From contig JAFXSQ010000070.1 in assembly GCA_017525525.1 (NCBI GenBank), forward strand, positions 1-64,000: a stretch of DNA of 64,000 bases, given 5' to 3'. The notes under the pieces are model-generated. The model was not told where the DNA came from. It ran no database searches and saw only the letters and a list, made by a program, of their open reading frames with translations. Origin of the DNA: Lachnospiraceae bacterium (lineage in GTDB: Bacteria > Bacillota > Clostridia > Lachnospirales > Lachnospiraceae). Both the position numbers and the translations under genes were made by a program. Position 1 is the stretch's first letter. Every line of letters starts with the position of its first letter. Below, one piece after another: positions 25,646 through 33,568 of the stretch.

Positions 25646-28600
25646 TTAGTTTGAGGTTGTTACAAATCCACATCCCTTGCCGCATTCCTTGTAGAAGTGC
25701 TCAAAGGTCCACCAGCTTAATCCTCTGAAGCCTGCTTTTATGTTTGCATTGTCATCGTTCTCGATGAGGTGTCTCTTCGACTTGTAATAGCTCGGTCTGA
25801 AAACAGTGCCAAGTCCCTGACTCTTACATACGAGGCGACCATTTTTTTCGGTATATTTTCGGTTATAAATGTTGAATGGGTCGCGTAAGAGCACAAACCA
25901 GTGTCCATCTTTGTATTTCAGATCAAGTGCAGTTAAGCAGTGTCCGTTGAATGCTACAGCCACACCTCCGCCGCTTTTATTTAAAGCGTCCTGCAGCTCG
26001 ATGAGTGTCTGGGTCTGTGCGGCGTTGTAATTCTTCATATCGTACTTAAGCTTAAGTGCCATATGACGGGTCTTAAACACAAGAGCTTCTTTTTCGTCTT
26101 TATCTTTATATACTGATCTAAGGATTCCTTTGAGCTGTTTATCACGTTCACCGCCTGTTGCTTTAAGCTTATTGCTTACAGTGGCAATTTCAATCCCCAT
26201 GTCAATCAGAGCTTTCTTGAACCCGGCTATGTTTTTGTTGGTGATGGCCGTCTTTACGTTATTAATAAGATATTGACACTGTTGAACTACGCCGTTTGTA
26301 TTTAAGTCATCCCTCAGAGTTGCCTCCGGAAGACCGCCTGCAGCTATTTTGTTCAGGTTTCCTTTGACAAAGTCCTCAAATTTGCCGATGTCTTCATAGC
26401 ATACATTTCCTTTTATCATATCTAAGATATCGTCAAAATTCAGAGGCGGCATATTTTTAAGTTCTTTTTCATTGGATTTGGCAAAATCCCTGATGAGCAC
26501 CTGCATCTCACTGTAAGAGGCGAGCATCTTATCACAATCTGCCTTGTATGCCTGTTCTTTCCGGCGTACAAGTGTAAGTATGTACTCCTCGGCGGGGACA
26601 AAGTCAGGATTATCCTTCCTTTGCGTATCTATCTCTTCGCATACTTCATTCTTGATCCTGAAAGGAAGACCGGAAAGTATGTAGTGATAATCTGTCATTG
26701 CATCTTTATTGTTAAATGTTACTTCTTTTCTTCGTGGTTTAAGTTCATGGAACTGACCGGTCATAATGGACATTGCAATCTCCGGAGATCCGTTGGTGAG
26801 CTCGTCAGTAGTATTCTCAACCTGTCCGTTCTTGATCTTTACAGTGTGCTGACCGTTTAAGCCTGAGGCTGCAATCGCGCGCTCTAAAAGCTGCACCCAA
26901 AGAGAGTCGTTGTTGTAACCGTCACTTTCTTCGTAATCCTTGCTCAGTCTGATAAAGACCGGCTTGAATTTGAACCTGTCAGCATGCTCTGAGGCATAAG
27001 AATACTGCGTTGAGGGTTCACCGGTGACAGAGTCTGTAAGCTGGAAGAGCCTTACAACCACGCTTCCGTCTCCGAGATCAAGGAACATGTTTTTTATGGC
27101 CTCGGGATTGCTTGCCACTACTGCCTGAACACTGCCTAAAAGCCAGCAATCGCCGACGGCTGACTGCTTGATATCATTGAGGCAGGGACCGTGCATGAAA
27201 AGAGGGATATCCTTTACATTGCTTTCCTCAGTATTCTTGAGGTAGGTGTTGTTCTCCTTTAATATGGGGAGATGCTCCTTCAGGTAATCTACGGTATAAT
27301 CCCCTCCAAGATGCTGGTCGAGCTTTCCGTTCATCTCCAATCTGATGACCTCGTTCATGTTATGGAGGAAATTGTACTGTTCAACCTCGTAGGGATCGTT
27401 TGAATTTTGTGCTTCAGGGTGCTTTTCAAGCCAGCTCTTCGAAGCTTTTATAAATGTATCGGAGAAAGACATCTCCATTCTGGTGGTATCCTGATTTACG
27501 ATACCTCTGACTGAGGTCCAGTTCTTCAGTGCCTCGTAGGCAAGCTTATAATCAGGATCGGCATTTGGCGCCGGTGCGCTGTTAAGCTTCTCCCTCATGA
27601 TATCCTTTACATCGTCTTTAAGGTATTCTTTAAGGTCGATATCCGGAGCCACGCCGTGCTGCTTGAGCAATGGAGGCTGATAGTTAGCATCCTTGATGGA
27701 ATCCGGAAGAAGGTTAAGCTTTTCCACACTTTTTTCATACATGGGCTTTCCGAAATCAGTTCTTCTTTTGGATCTTATAAGCCAATTGACGAACTGCAGT
27801 ACAGAGCCGTAGAGCCCCGAACCTCCGCCATCTAAGCTGAGGGAGCTGTTTACTATGCTGTCCATGGCTGAGAGCTTTTCCTTCTCAGAGAGTTTTTTCG
27901 CATAAAGCTTATTAAACTCTTTCTCACCGGCGTTGTCATCTTCATTGTAACCATGGCGGAAGAAGTATGATGTCATCTCGACCGTATATATAAGATTGGA
28001 AACCTTCTGGCGCTCGCGGTTGGTCTTATCGAGCTTTTTGGTGGCCTCGGATCTGGTATCTTCCTTAGGATCTTCAGGCTCTTCGACAGGGTCTTTTTTG
28101 GCGAGGTATGAGAGCTCGTCGTTATAATGAGTGATGTAGTAATTGTTCAAAAGCAGATTGCCTCTTGCAGTACAGTAGCCTGACAGACGCTTCAGGTGCT
28201 CTACCTTCTCCAAAAATTCAGGACCGGCTGCCTTTACGAGCTCAGGATGCCTGCGGATGAAGTCTCTCATGGCTTCAGTCTTGTCCATGATGCTCCTAAT
28301 AGTCTTGGTTGATTTTGCAAAATCGGTATCCGATTCAAGCTTAAGATCTGTTACATCTATCTTCATGTACTCCTTTACGCAGTCCATGAGGGCACCTTCG
28401 GGATTCGAGGCATACTTCCTCATGAGATCCTTATCCGAGGCTTTTTTGCCTGTCTTCATGAAAAGCACCATGAGCGCTATGTCCTGTTCCTGAGTGGCTG
28501 AAAGCTGAAGGTGCCTGTCGCCTGTGAAGTCGCGGAGCTTTGATCTGGCGTATTTCCTTGCGATACTTGAACGTTCCTTACAGGTTTTGGAATACTCCCT

Positions 28601-28993
28601 TGTATCTTCTATTATCTGTGTGGCATTCTCCGCCTTCTGACGCAGACGGGAGCCTCTTAAGTCGCTTCTGAAGAATCTCTTGTTGGAACTGAGCTGGGTA
28701 TTGAATGCAGTTGCAAAGCCGGCGCTGTTTATGTAGCTTTCCGGCATGCTTACCGGGATGTTGTTCAAAAGCAGAGCCTTCTTTGCTTCCTTTTTCTTCT
28801 CTGTAAAAACAGCGGGATTCACGAAAGCTTCTTCATTTTCTTCGGCGAGTCTCGCGTTCACGGTATTAAAGTCTAAGAGGATTTCCTGCTCATTTACCTT
28901 GTTCTCAGTTACCTTGTTTTGTGCATTGGTTGTTGTGTTATTTAATGTAGTGTTTGTATTGTTCCTTACAAGCTTTTTGCTGTTTTCGTCCAT
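25646..28993 (-). CDS. Large protein with C-terminal calpain-like (C2) cysteine protease domain
   Basis: A 1115-residue product. The last half matches the calpain protease core: QSAVGDCWLLGSV with the nucleophile Cys616, LWVQLLERAIAASGLNG and EIAMSIMTGQ (counterparts of the calpain W-LLEKAYAKLNG and DLTGG blocks), FNGHCLTALDL with His1018, and LLRDPFN where calpains have RNPWG, so the third triad position reads Asp1038. About 240 extra, mainly helical residues lie between the Cys and His blocks compared with animal calpains. The first 600 residues are charged and helical after an Asn/Thr-rich head. There is no signal peptide or membrane span. I chose the ATG at 28993 (MDENSKK) because GGAAGGAAGAG lies before it; an upstream ATG (29062) has none. 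Confidence 0.78.
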   Translation of the reverse strand: MDENSKKLVRNNTNTTLNNTTTNAQNKVTENKVNEQEILLDFNTVNARLAEENEEAFVNPAVFTEKKKEAKKALLLNNIPVSMPESYINSAGFATAFNTQLSSNKRFFRSDLRGSRLRQKAENATQIIEDTREYSKTCKERSSIARKYARSKLRDFTGDRHLQLSATQEQDIALMVLFMKTGKKASDKDLMRKYASNPEGALMDCVKEYMKIDVTDLKLESDTDFAKSTKTIRSIMDKTEAMRDFIRRHPELVKAAGPEFLEKVEHLKRLSGYCTARGNLLLNNYYITHYNDELSYLAKKDPVEEPEDPKEDTRSEATKKLDKTNRERQKVSNLIYTVEMTSYFFRHGYNEDDNAGEKEFNKLYAKKLSEKEKLSAMDSIVNSSLSLDGGGSGLYGSVLQFVNWLIRSKRRTDFGKPMYEKSVEKLNLLPDSIKDANYQPPLLKQHGVAPDIDLKEYLKDDVKDIMREKLNSAPAPNADPDYKLAYEALKNWTSVRGIVNQDTTRMEMSFSDTFIKASKSWLEKHPEAQNSNDPYEVEQYNFLHNMNEVIRLEMNGKLDQHLGGDYTVDYLKEHLPILKENNTYLKNTEESNVKDIPLFMHGPCLNDIKQSAVGDCWLLGSVQAVVASNPEAIKNMFLDLGDGSVVVRLFQLTDSVTGEPSTQYSYASEHADRFKFKPVFIRLSKDYEESDGYNNDSLWVQLLERAIAASGLNGQHTVKIKNGQVENTTDELTNGSPEIAMSIMTGQFHELKPRRKEVTFNNKDAMTDYHYILSGLPFRIKNEVCEEIDTQRKDNPDFVPAEEYILTLVRRKEQAYKADCDKMLASYSEMQVLIRDFAKSNEKELKNMPPLNFDDILDMIKGNVCYEDIGKFEDFVKGNLNKIAAGGLPEATLRDDLNTNGVVQQCQYLINNVKTAITNKNIAGFKKALIDMGIEIATVSNKLKATGGERDKQLKGILRSVYKDKDEKEALVFKTRHMALKLKYDMKNYNAAQTQTLIELQDALNKSGGGVAVAFNGHCLTALDLKYKDGHWFVLLRDPFNIYNRKYTEKNGRLVCKSQGLGTVFRPSYYKSKRHLIENDDNANIKAGFRGLSWWTFEHFYKECGKGCGFVTTSN

Positions 28994-29197
28994 GGTTATA
29001 AACTCTTCCTTCCGCGTTTTTTTTTGCATTATGTCACAAGATTTGTCACAGAATACACACACTGAGTTACATTTTCGGTCGAATGGTCTTATGCTTTACT
29101 GAGCGTGGTGCACATGACGCCGGTTTTCGAGTGTGTCACCGGTCGGGGGAAAATGCATTTTGCCCCCGATATCATCACAAGGATAAGATATAATATT

Positions 29198-29368
29198 ATG
29201 TGTGGAGTGTCAAGAAAAAGGAGTGCTTACTGCAGGGATTATTTTGTGGACAAGAGAGTCGGTAGCGAGTGGTTTAACGAGTTAAATGAGGATGACTCCG
29301 TGAGGGAAAACAAGGAGATCGCAGGTGAGTGGAAGTGCCCGTATCATGGGCGGCAGGATGTGTTTTGA
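29198..29368 (+). CDS. Possible small protein of 56 residues
   Basis: A short frame starting MCGVSRKR and ending KCPYHGRQDVF, with codon use like its neighbours (AGA/AGG, GAG, AAG) and three Cys plus a His. The ribosome site is poor and a longer frame without support extends upstream to 29105. It could be real, a remnant of a lost gene, or chance. Apart from this and the ispG promoter, the 28994-29507 gap holds only a TGTCACA direct repeat just before the calpain-like gene. Confidence 0.25.
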   Translation: MCGVSRKRSAYCRDYFVDKRVGSEWFNELNEDDSVRENKEIAGEWKCPYHGRQDVF

Positions 29369-29416
29369 GATCATAAAAAGAAATGTGGGTTAAGCTCAAA
29401 AACTCGTTTGTGTCGG

Positions 29417-29445
29417 TTGACTGAAAGGAGCATTTGAGTTACAAT
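29417..29445 (+). promoter_or_regulatory. Promoter for ispG
   Basis: TTGACT (29417-29422), a 17-base spacer and TACAAT (29440-29445) lie about 60 bases upstream of the ispG ATG, giving ispG its own promoter, as expected if it has been cut off from the rseP operon. Confidence 0.6.
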
Positions 29446-29507
29446 AAATTTTATAAGTGTCGTTAAGAAAACGGACGATAAATACATTATAGGAGAATGA
29501 ATAATGT

Positions 29508-30569
29508 ATGATTACAAGAAATAACACCCGTAAGGTGCATATAGGCAGCGTTACCATAGGCGGGGGCGAGAAGATTGCGATACAGTCCATGACGAACACG
29601 GATACTGCGGATGTGGCGGCTACGGTTGCGCAGATTAAGGAGCTTGAGAAGGCCGGATGCGACATCATCAGGTGTACGGCAAATACCGAGGAGGCGGCTT
29701 ATGCCATCGGCAGGATAAAGGAGCAGGTGGGCATTCCTGTTGTTGCGGATATACATTTTGATTACAGGCTTGCGATACTTGCTATGGAGCACGGCGCGGA
29801 CAAGATAAGGATTAACCCGGGAAATATAGGCGGTGAGGACAGGTTTGCCGAGGTAGTTAAGGTTGCGAAGGAGAGAAATATACCCATAAGAGTGGGGGTT
29901 AATTCCGGCTCCCTTGAGAAGAACCTTGTCGAAAAGTACGGTGGCGTCACGGCGGAAGGAATAGTGGAGAGCGCTCTTGATAAGGTGCGCATGATAGAAA
30001 AAAACGGCTATGAGAACATGGTCATAAGCATAAAGTCATCGGATGTGATGATGTGCGTGAAGGCACATGAACTCATAGCCCAGAAGTCCGATTATCCGCT
30101 TCATGTGGGCATAACCGAGGCGGGCACCGTAAAGTCCGGCAGCATCAAATCCGCAGTCGGGCTTGCGCTAATCCTAAATCAGGGGATAGGAGATACCATC
30201 AGGGTTTCGCTTACGGGCGACCCGGTTGAAGAGATAGTTACCGCAAAGCACATCTTAAGAGACTTGGGACTTATGAAGAGCGGGATAGAGCTTGTGTCAT
30301 GTCCTACCTGCGGAAGGACTAAGATAGACCTTATAGGCCTTGCAAATGAAGTCGAGAAGATGATAACGGCCTACGATCACTTGAACATAAAGGTAGCCGT
30401 AATGGGCTGTGTGGTAAACGGTCCGGGAGAGGCGAGAGAGGCCGATATAGGAATAGCCGGAGGCGTAGGTGAAGGTCTTCTTATCAAGAAGGGGGAGATT
30501 GTCAAAAAACTTCCCGAACACGAGCTTTTGGCGGCTCTTAAAGCGGAGCTTGATAGCTGGGATAAATAA
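29508..30569 (+). CDS. ispG: 4-hydroxy-3-methylbut-2-en-1-yl diphosphate synthase (IspG/GcpE)
   Basis: An iron-sulfur enzyme of the MEP pathway. The 353-residue product begins with RKVHIGSVTIGGGEKIAIQSMTNTDT and contains PTCGRTKIDL plus CVVNGPGEAREADIGIAGG, which hold the cluster cysteines. It is normally the direct neighbour of dxr-rseP in Clostridia. AGGAG lies 12 bases before the ATG; a six-codon frame (ATG 29504) overlaps the start in another frame. A repeat element follows the stop. Confidence 0.97.
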   Translation: MITRNNTRKVHIGSVTIGGGEKIAIQSMTNTDTADVAATVAQIKELEKAGCDIIRCTANTEEAAYAIGRIKEQVGIPVVADIHFDYRLAILAMEHGADKIRINPGNIGGEDRFAEVVKVAKERNIPIRVGVNSGSLEKNLVEKYGGVTAEGIVESALDKVRMIEKNGYENMVISIKSSDVMMCVKAHELIAQKSDYPLHVGITEAGTVKSGSIKSAVGLALILNQGIGDTIRVSLTGDPVEEIVTAKHILRDLGLMKSGIELVSCPTCGRTKIDLIGLANEVEKMITAYDHLNIKVAVMGCVVNGPGEAREADIGIAGGVGEGLLIKKGEIVKKLPEHELLAALKAELDSWDK

Positions 30570-30581
30570 TGTTAAAAAACA

Positions 30582-30764
30582 GTTACTATTCACAGCCGCG
30601 TAACCCACGACCCGTCCGCTGCGCGTCCGTAGCGGCTGCGCCGCTTATGGTCATGGGTATGCGCGGAGTTACTGCTTCGCAGTATTTTCAAAAAAGCAAG
30701 TGTTGGTTCTTATGTGCAAGCACAACGAACATACACTTGCTTTTTAATAACTGTGAATAGTAAC
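30582..30764. mobile_element. 183-bp element with 14-bp perfect terminal inverted repeats (MITE-like)
   Basis: GTTACTATTCACAG (30582-30595) and its exact reverse complement CTGTGAATAGTAAC (30751-30764) bound the element. The interior contains GC-rich palindromes (GCGGCTGCGCCGC) and a hairpin with AAAGCAAGTGT and ACACTTGCTTT arms. There is no convincing coding frame. A-rich runs flank both ends, so a target duplication cannot be called clearly. Confidence 0.6.
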
Positions 30765-30783
30765 AAAAAATATAAAATATCGC

Positions 30784-30812
30784 TTGACAAAGATATTCAA
30801 TTCCGATATAAT
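30784..30812 (+). promoter_or_regulatory. Consensus promoter of the tRNA genes
   Basis: TTGACA (30784-30789), exactly 17 bases, then TATAAT (30807-30812), perfect consensus in both boxes, 20 bases before the first tRNA. Confidence 0.9.
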
Positions 30813-30831
30813 AACGACTTGTTGAACGAAT

Positions 30832-30904
30832 GGGATCTTAGCTCAGCTGGGAGAGCATCTGCCTTACAAGCAGAGGGTCATAGGTTCGAGCCCTATAGGT
30901 CCCA
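30832..30904 (+). tRNA. tRNA-Val (anticodon TAC)
   Basis: A 73-base cloverleaf: acceptor GGGATCT pairs with AGGTCCC plus discriminator A; D-arm GCTC...GAGC; anticodon stem TCTGC/GCAGA with loop CTTACAA; T-arm with GGTTCGAGCCC. No CCA is encoded. It reads GUA and related valine codons. Confidence 0.95.
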
Positions 30905-30909
30905 TTTTT

Positions 30910-30983
30910 GGCGGGATAGCTCAGTTGGCTAGAGCACACGGTTCATACCCGTGGTGTCGGGAGTTCGAATCTCCCTCCCGCTA
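30910..30983 (+). tRNA. tRNA-Met, elongator (anticodon CAT)
   Basis: A 74-base cloverleaf starting GGCGGGA, paired with TCCCGCT and discriminator A; anticodon stem CACGG/CCGTG with loop TTCATAC; T-loop GTTCGAATC. The paired first base (G1-T72) argues for the elongator form rather than initiator tRNA. A T-run follows directly and may terminate the transcript. Confidence 0.93.
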
Positions 30984-31088
30984 CTATTTTTTTGTCCTAA
31001 TTTCAAACGATAGTGAACACAATACCAATTTATACAGAATAATAAGATTCTTCCTGAACGAAGCGCAGGAGCTTTTGGAGGGGTGCAA

Positions 31089-31844
31089 ATGTCTACGAAA
31101 GAGCGAGTAATATACGAGTTAGAAAAAAACAAGGGAAGCTTTGTGTCCGGAGAAAAGCTTGCTGAGGAGCTTGCCGTATCGAGAAATGCGGTATGGAAGG
31201 CTGTGTCGGATCTCAAGAAGAAGGGATATAACATTATCTCGGTGCAGAACAAAGGGCACATGCTTGAGGTTGACAGCGACATAATATCCATCCAGGGCAT
31301 AGAGGGCTTTCTCGACTGCGAGAAGCTTAACCTTGTGATACATGTCTATGATATAGTTACTTCGACCAACGCCGAGGCCAAGAGATTTCTTCCGGAAAGC
31401 TTTATTTCTCACGGCGATAACCACGATAAGAGGATGCTTTTTGTAGCAAAGAAGCAGACCGAGGGCCGCGGACATGAGGATACGAGCTTTGCTTCGCCTG
31501 AAGGCGGTATCTACATGAGTATCATGATCAACGCTGCGGAGGTAGGCAGGGATAAGATACTTGAAACTGCGGAGAATATTGCGGCCACTGTATCCGACCT
31601 GTTCGGAACAGAAATAATCGCGCCCGACAACAGAAGCCTCACGCTTAACGAGAGCAAGGTCGGCGGTATATTTACCGAGGCTCTCACCGATGTAGAGCTT
31701 AGGAAGGCTTTATACTATATTGTGGGAATAGGCTTAAGAAACGATCTGATTAAAAAAATAACCGCATTCGACGATGCGTCTCTTTCCAAAAACCGCATTA
31801 TTGCGGAGCTTGTGAAAAGACTTTTTGCCGAATACGGTATATAG
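31089..31844 (+). CDS. birA: Biotin-protein ligase / biotin repressor (BirA-like), atypical biotin loop
   Basis: It attaches biotin to carboxylase carrier proteins and can repress biotin genes. A winged helix at residues 1-60 (KLAEELAVSRNAVWKAVSDLKKKGY) precedes the ligase domain. STNAEAKR, SPEGGIYMS and SKVGGI (Lys190) are conserved, but the biotin loop reads GRGHED (126-131) where the family usually has GRGRRG, and the KWPND block reads IAPDN. Activity may be altered, or this may be a second paralogue. The start is the ATG at 31089, after GGAGGGG; a GTG two codons earlier overlaps that site. Length 251 residues. The stop lies 3 bases from the convergent pfp stop. Confidence 0.85.
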   Translation: MSTKERVIYELEKNKGSFVSGEKLAEELAVSRNAVWKAVSDLKKKGYNIISVQNKGHMLEVDSDIISIQGIEGFLDCEKLNLVIHVYDIVTSTNAEAKRFLPESFISHGDNHDKRMLFVAKKQTEGRGHEDTSFASPEGGIYMSIMINAAEVGRDKILETAENIAATVSDLFGTEIIAPDNRSLTLNESKVGGIFTEALTDVELRKALYYIVGIGLRNDLIKKITAFDDASLSKNRIIAELVKRLFAEYGI

Positions 31845-31847
31845 TAG

Positions 31848-33083
31848 TTACTGTACTTTGTGGTGAACCAGGTGTGACACCGGAAGGTAATCGACGACAC
31901 CGCCATCATAGTCCGCCGGAACCTCGCCCTGAATAAGGGGAGTGAGGTAGTCCGTTGCGGACTTTGTTATATTATTTCCGAATTCGTTGATGAAGGATTC
32001 CGGAACCGGCTTAGCTTTGTTGGCGACGTCATTTACATCGACAGTGAAAAGCTCCGTAGTGTAAGGCATGTCGGACAGACGCCTGATGGCGCTCATAAAG
32101 CCGGTGGCGCCTTCGACGGCCTGCGTAACCGCGTATTCGCCCTGGGCAAATGCTTCGTCAAAATCAGTCTTTGAGATTATGTGTCCCGCGCAGCGCTGCA
32201 GTACATTTAACTCGATTGAACGAACCTTTACGCCGAGCTTGTCCTTAACGAGATGCTCCAATACCTTTCCCGCGCCGGAGAGCTGGCTGTGTCCGAATTT
32301 GTCAGCATAGGTCGTGTCGGCCGAAACATAGCTGCCGGACTTGTCATGTATTCCCTCTGATACGGCGACAACGATGTTCTTATAACGCTCAAGATTCTTT
32401 TTTACGTCTTCTATGAAATTCTCTTTGGAAAATGCTACCTCGGGGAGGTAGATAAGGTGCGGCGCCGGACTTGATTTTGTTCTTGAAAGTCCCGAAGCGG
32501 CCGTGAGCCAGCCGGCGTCACGTCCCATAACCTCGACGATGGTCACGCTCTGTGTGTCATAGATATATGTGTCGTAGGCTATCTCCCTTATGGTGCTTGC
32601 TACGTACTTGGCGGCGGAGCCGAAGCCCGGGGTGTGATCCGTGATTATCAGATCGTTGTCTATGGTCTTGGGCACGCCTGCGATTTTAACGGGATGGTTG
32701 TGGAGCCGTGCGTACTCGGAGAGCTTTACAACCGTGTCCATGGAATCGTTTCCGCCTATATAGACAAAAAAACCGACCTTCATGGCGTTAAAGCGGTCAA
32801 ATATGCTCTTGTAAAGCTCCTCGTCCTCGGATATCTCCGGAAGCTTGAAGCGGCAGGAGCCAAGGTACATGGCCGGGGTTTTTGAAAGCTTGGTTATGTC
32901 CTCGCTTTTCCAATCGGTAAATTCGATAAACTGATCCTTTATCACGCCCTGTATGCCGTGCACTGAGCCGTATACGCGGTCGATGTCGCTTATTTTTACG
33001 GCCTGATTTATAACACCGGCAAGAGATGAGTTGATGGCGGCTGTCGGCCCGCCGGATTGTGCTACTATAAGATTATTGTTCAT
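31848..33083 (-). CDS. pfp: Pyrophosphate-dependent 6-phosphofructokinase
   Basis: It phosphorylates fructose 6-phosphate, probably with PPi in place of ATP. The family blocks are QSGGPTAAIN, GGNDSMDT, PKTIDNDL, EVMGRDAGWL and LGSCR. The GGNDS and PKTIDND forms (Asp or Asn instead of Gly, Lys instead of Gly) are typical of PPi-dependent enzymes, whereas ATP-dependent ones have GGDGS and PGTIDND. Length is 411 residues. It is transcribed against birA with only three bases between the stops. A perfect inverted repeat lies upstream. Confidence 0.9.
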   Translation of the reverse strand: MNNNLIVAQSGGPTAAINSSLAGVINQAVKISDIDRVYGSVHGIQGVIKDQFIEFTDWKSEDITKLSKTPAMYLGSCRFKLPEISEDEELYKSIFDRFNAMKVGFFVYIGGNDSMDTVVKLSEYARLHNHPVKIAGVPKTIDNDLIITDHTPGFGSAAKYVASTIREIAYDTYIYDTQSVTIVEVMGRDAGWLTAASGLSRTKSSPAPHLIYLPEVAFSKENFIEDVKKNLERYKNIVVAVSEGIHDKSGSYVSADTTYADKFGHSQLSGAGKVLEHLVKDKLGVKVRSIELNVLQRCAGHIISKTDFDEAFAQGEYAVTQAVEGATGFMSAIRRLSDMPYTTELFTVDVNDVANKAKPVPESFINEFGNNITKSATDYLTPLIQGEVPADYDGGVVDYLPVSHLVHHKVQ

Positions 33084-33160
33084 AATAATGATCTCCCGAT
33101 TATAGTCTATCTTGTAAAAGCCACCTCATAGAATATCACACACTTTGTTAAAAATCTATT

Positions 33161-33188
33161 TGTCACATTCTTTTTGTGGAATGTGACA
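33161..33188. promoter_or_regulatory. Perfect 10-bp inverted repeat upstream of pfp (operator candidate)
   Basis: TGTCACATTC and GAATGTGACA are exact reverse complements with an 8-base T/G spacer, located between pfp (minus) and the 6S RNA promoter (plus). No T-run follows, so an operator is more likely than a terminator. The half-site TGTCACA also occurs twice just before the calpain-like gene. Confidence 0.5.
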
Positions 33189-33239
33189 TAATTTACGCGG
33201 GTATTAAGGAAAATGTATAAAAAATTCACAAAATAACTA

Positions 33240-33268
33240 TTGAAATATAAGGGTTCATAAGGTATAAT
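33240..33268 (+). promoter_or_regulatory. Promoter of the 6S RNA
   Basis: TTGAAA (33240-33245), 17-base spacer, TATAAT (33263-33268). Transcription would start close to 33275, consistent with a slightly longer precursor of the structured RNA. Confidence 0.75.
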
Positions 33269-33298
33269 CTTAACTGTAAACAACGAATACAAAACATG

Positions 33299-33502
33299 AA
33301 AATATCTGGAATGTTCGATAACTCCTGTTTATTTTGAACCTACATTTACTTTAAACGGGATTCCTATAGCATAGACGGATGTCAGGCCTCCGGTCCGGTA
33401 ACGGATTAAGCAGTGGAAGGCAGAAAGCTATGTGCGGTTGCCCACCTAGCATTGGCTAGGAGTCAAAAGGCAGGAGCCGGCATTTCGGATATCTTCTTTT
33501 TT
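33299..33502 (+). ncRNA. ssrS: 6S RNA
   Basis: About 200 bases with closed ends: AATATCTGGAATG (33301-33313) pairs with CATTTCGGATATC near 33481-33493, followed by CTTCTTTTTT as the terminator. The 3' half has the 6S pattern CACCT-hairpin-AGG, then GGCAGGAGCCGGCATTTC, closely parallel to the E. coli 6S 3' arm (CACCTTG...GGCGGCATCTCGGA). An internal CCTCCGGTCCGG segment is compatible with the long rod structure. 6S RNA binds RNA polymerase holoenzyme. The region looks like part of a longer open frame of the YihY gene but is not coding. Exact ends are approximate. Confidence 0.8.
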
Positions 33503-33568
33503 AGAATAGTATTAAGCATAATCATTAAGATTTATTTAGAGGTTATAATACATATTAAGGGGTTCACA

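Noticed and set aside
28994-29062. Upstream start (MCVFCDKSC...) for the calpain-like protein
   Set aside because: No ribosome site before it; the internal ATG at 28993 has GGAAGGAAGAG at suitable distance.
30569-30932. Open frames over the ispG-tRNA gap
   Set aside because: They cover the ITR element and tRNA-Val; no ribosome site and no protein-like composition.
33413-33568. N-terminal extension of the YihY protein
   Set aside because: It would translate the 3' half of the 6S RNA; the GTG at 33569 has a good ribosome site and matches family starts.
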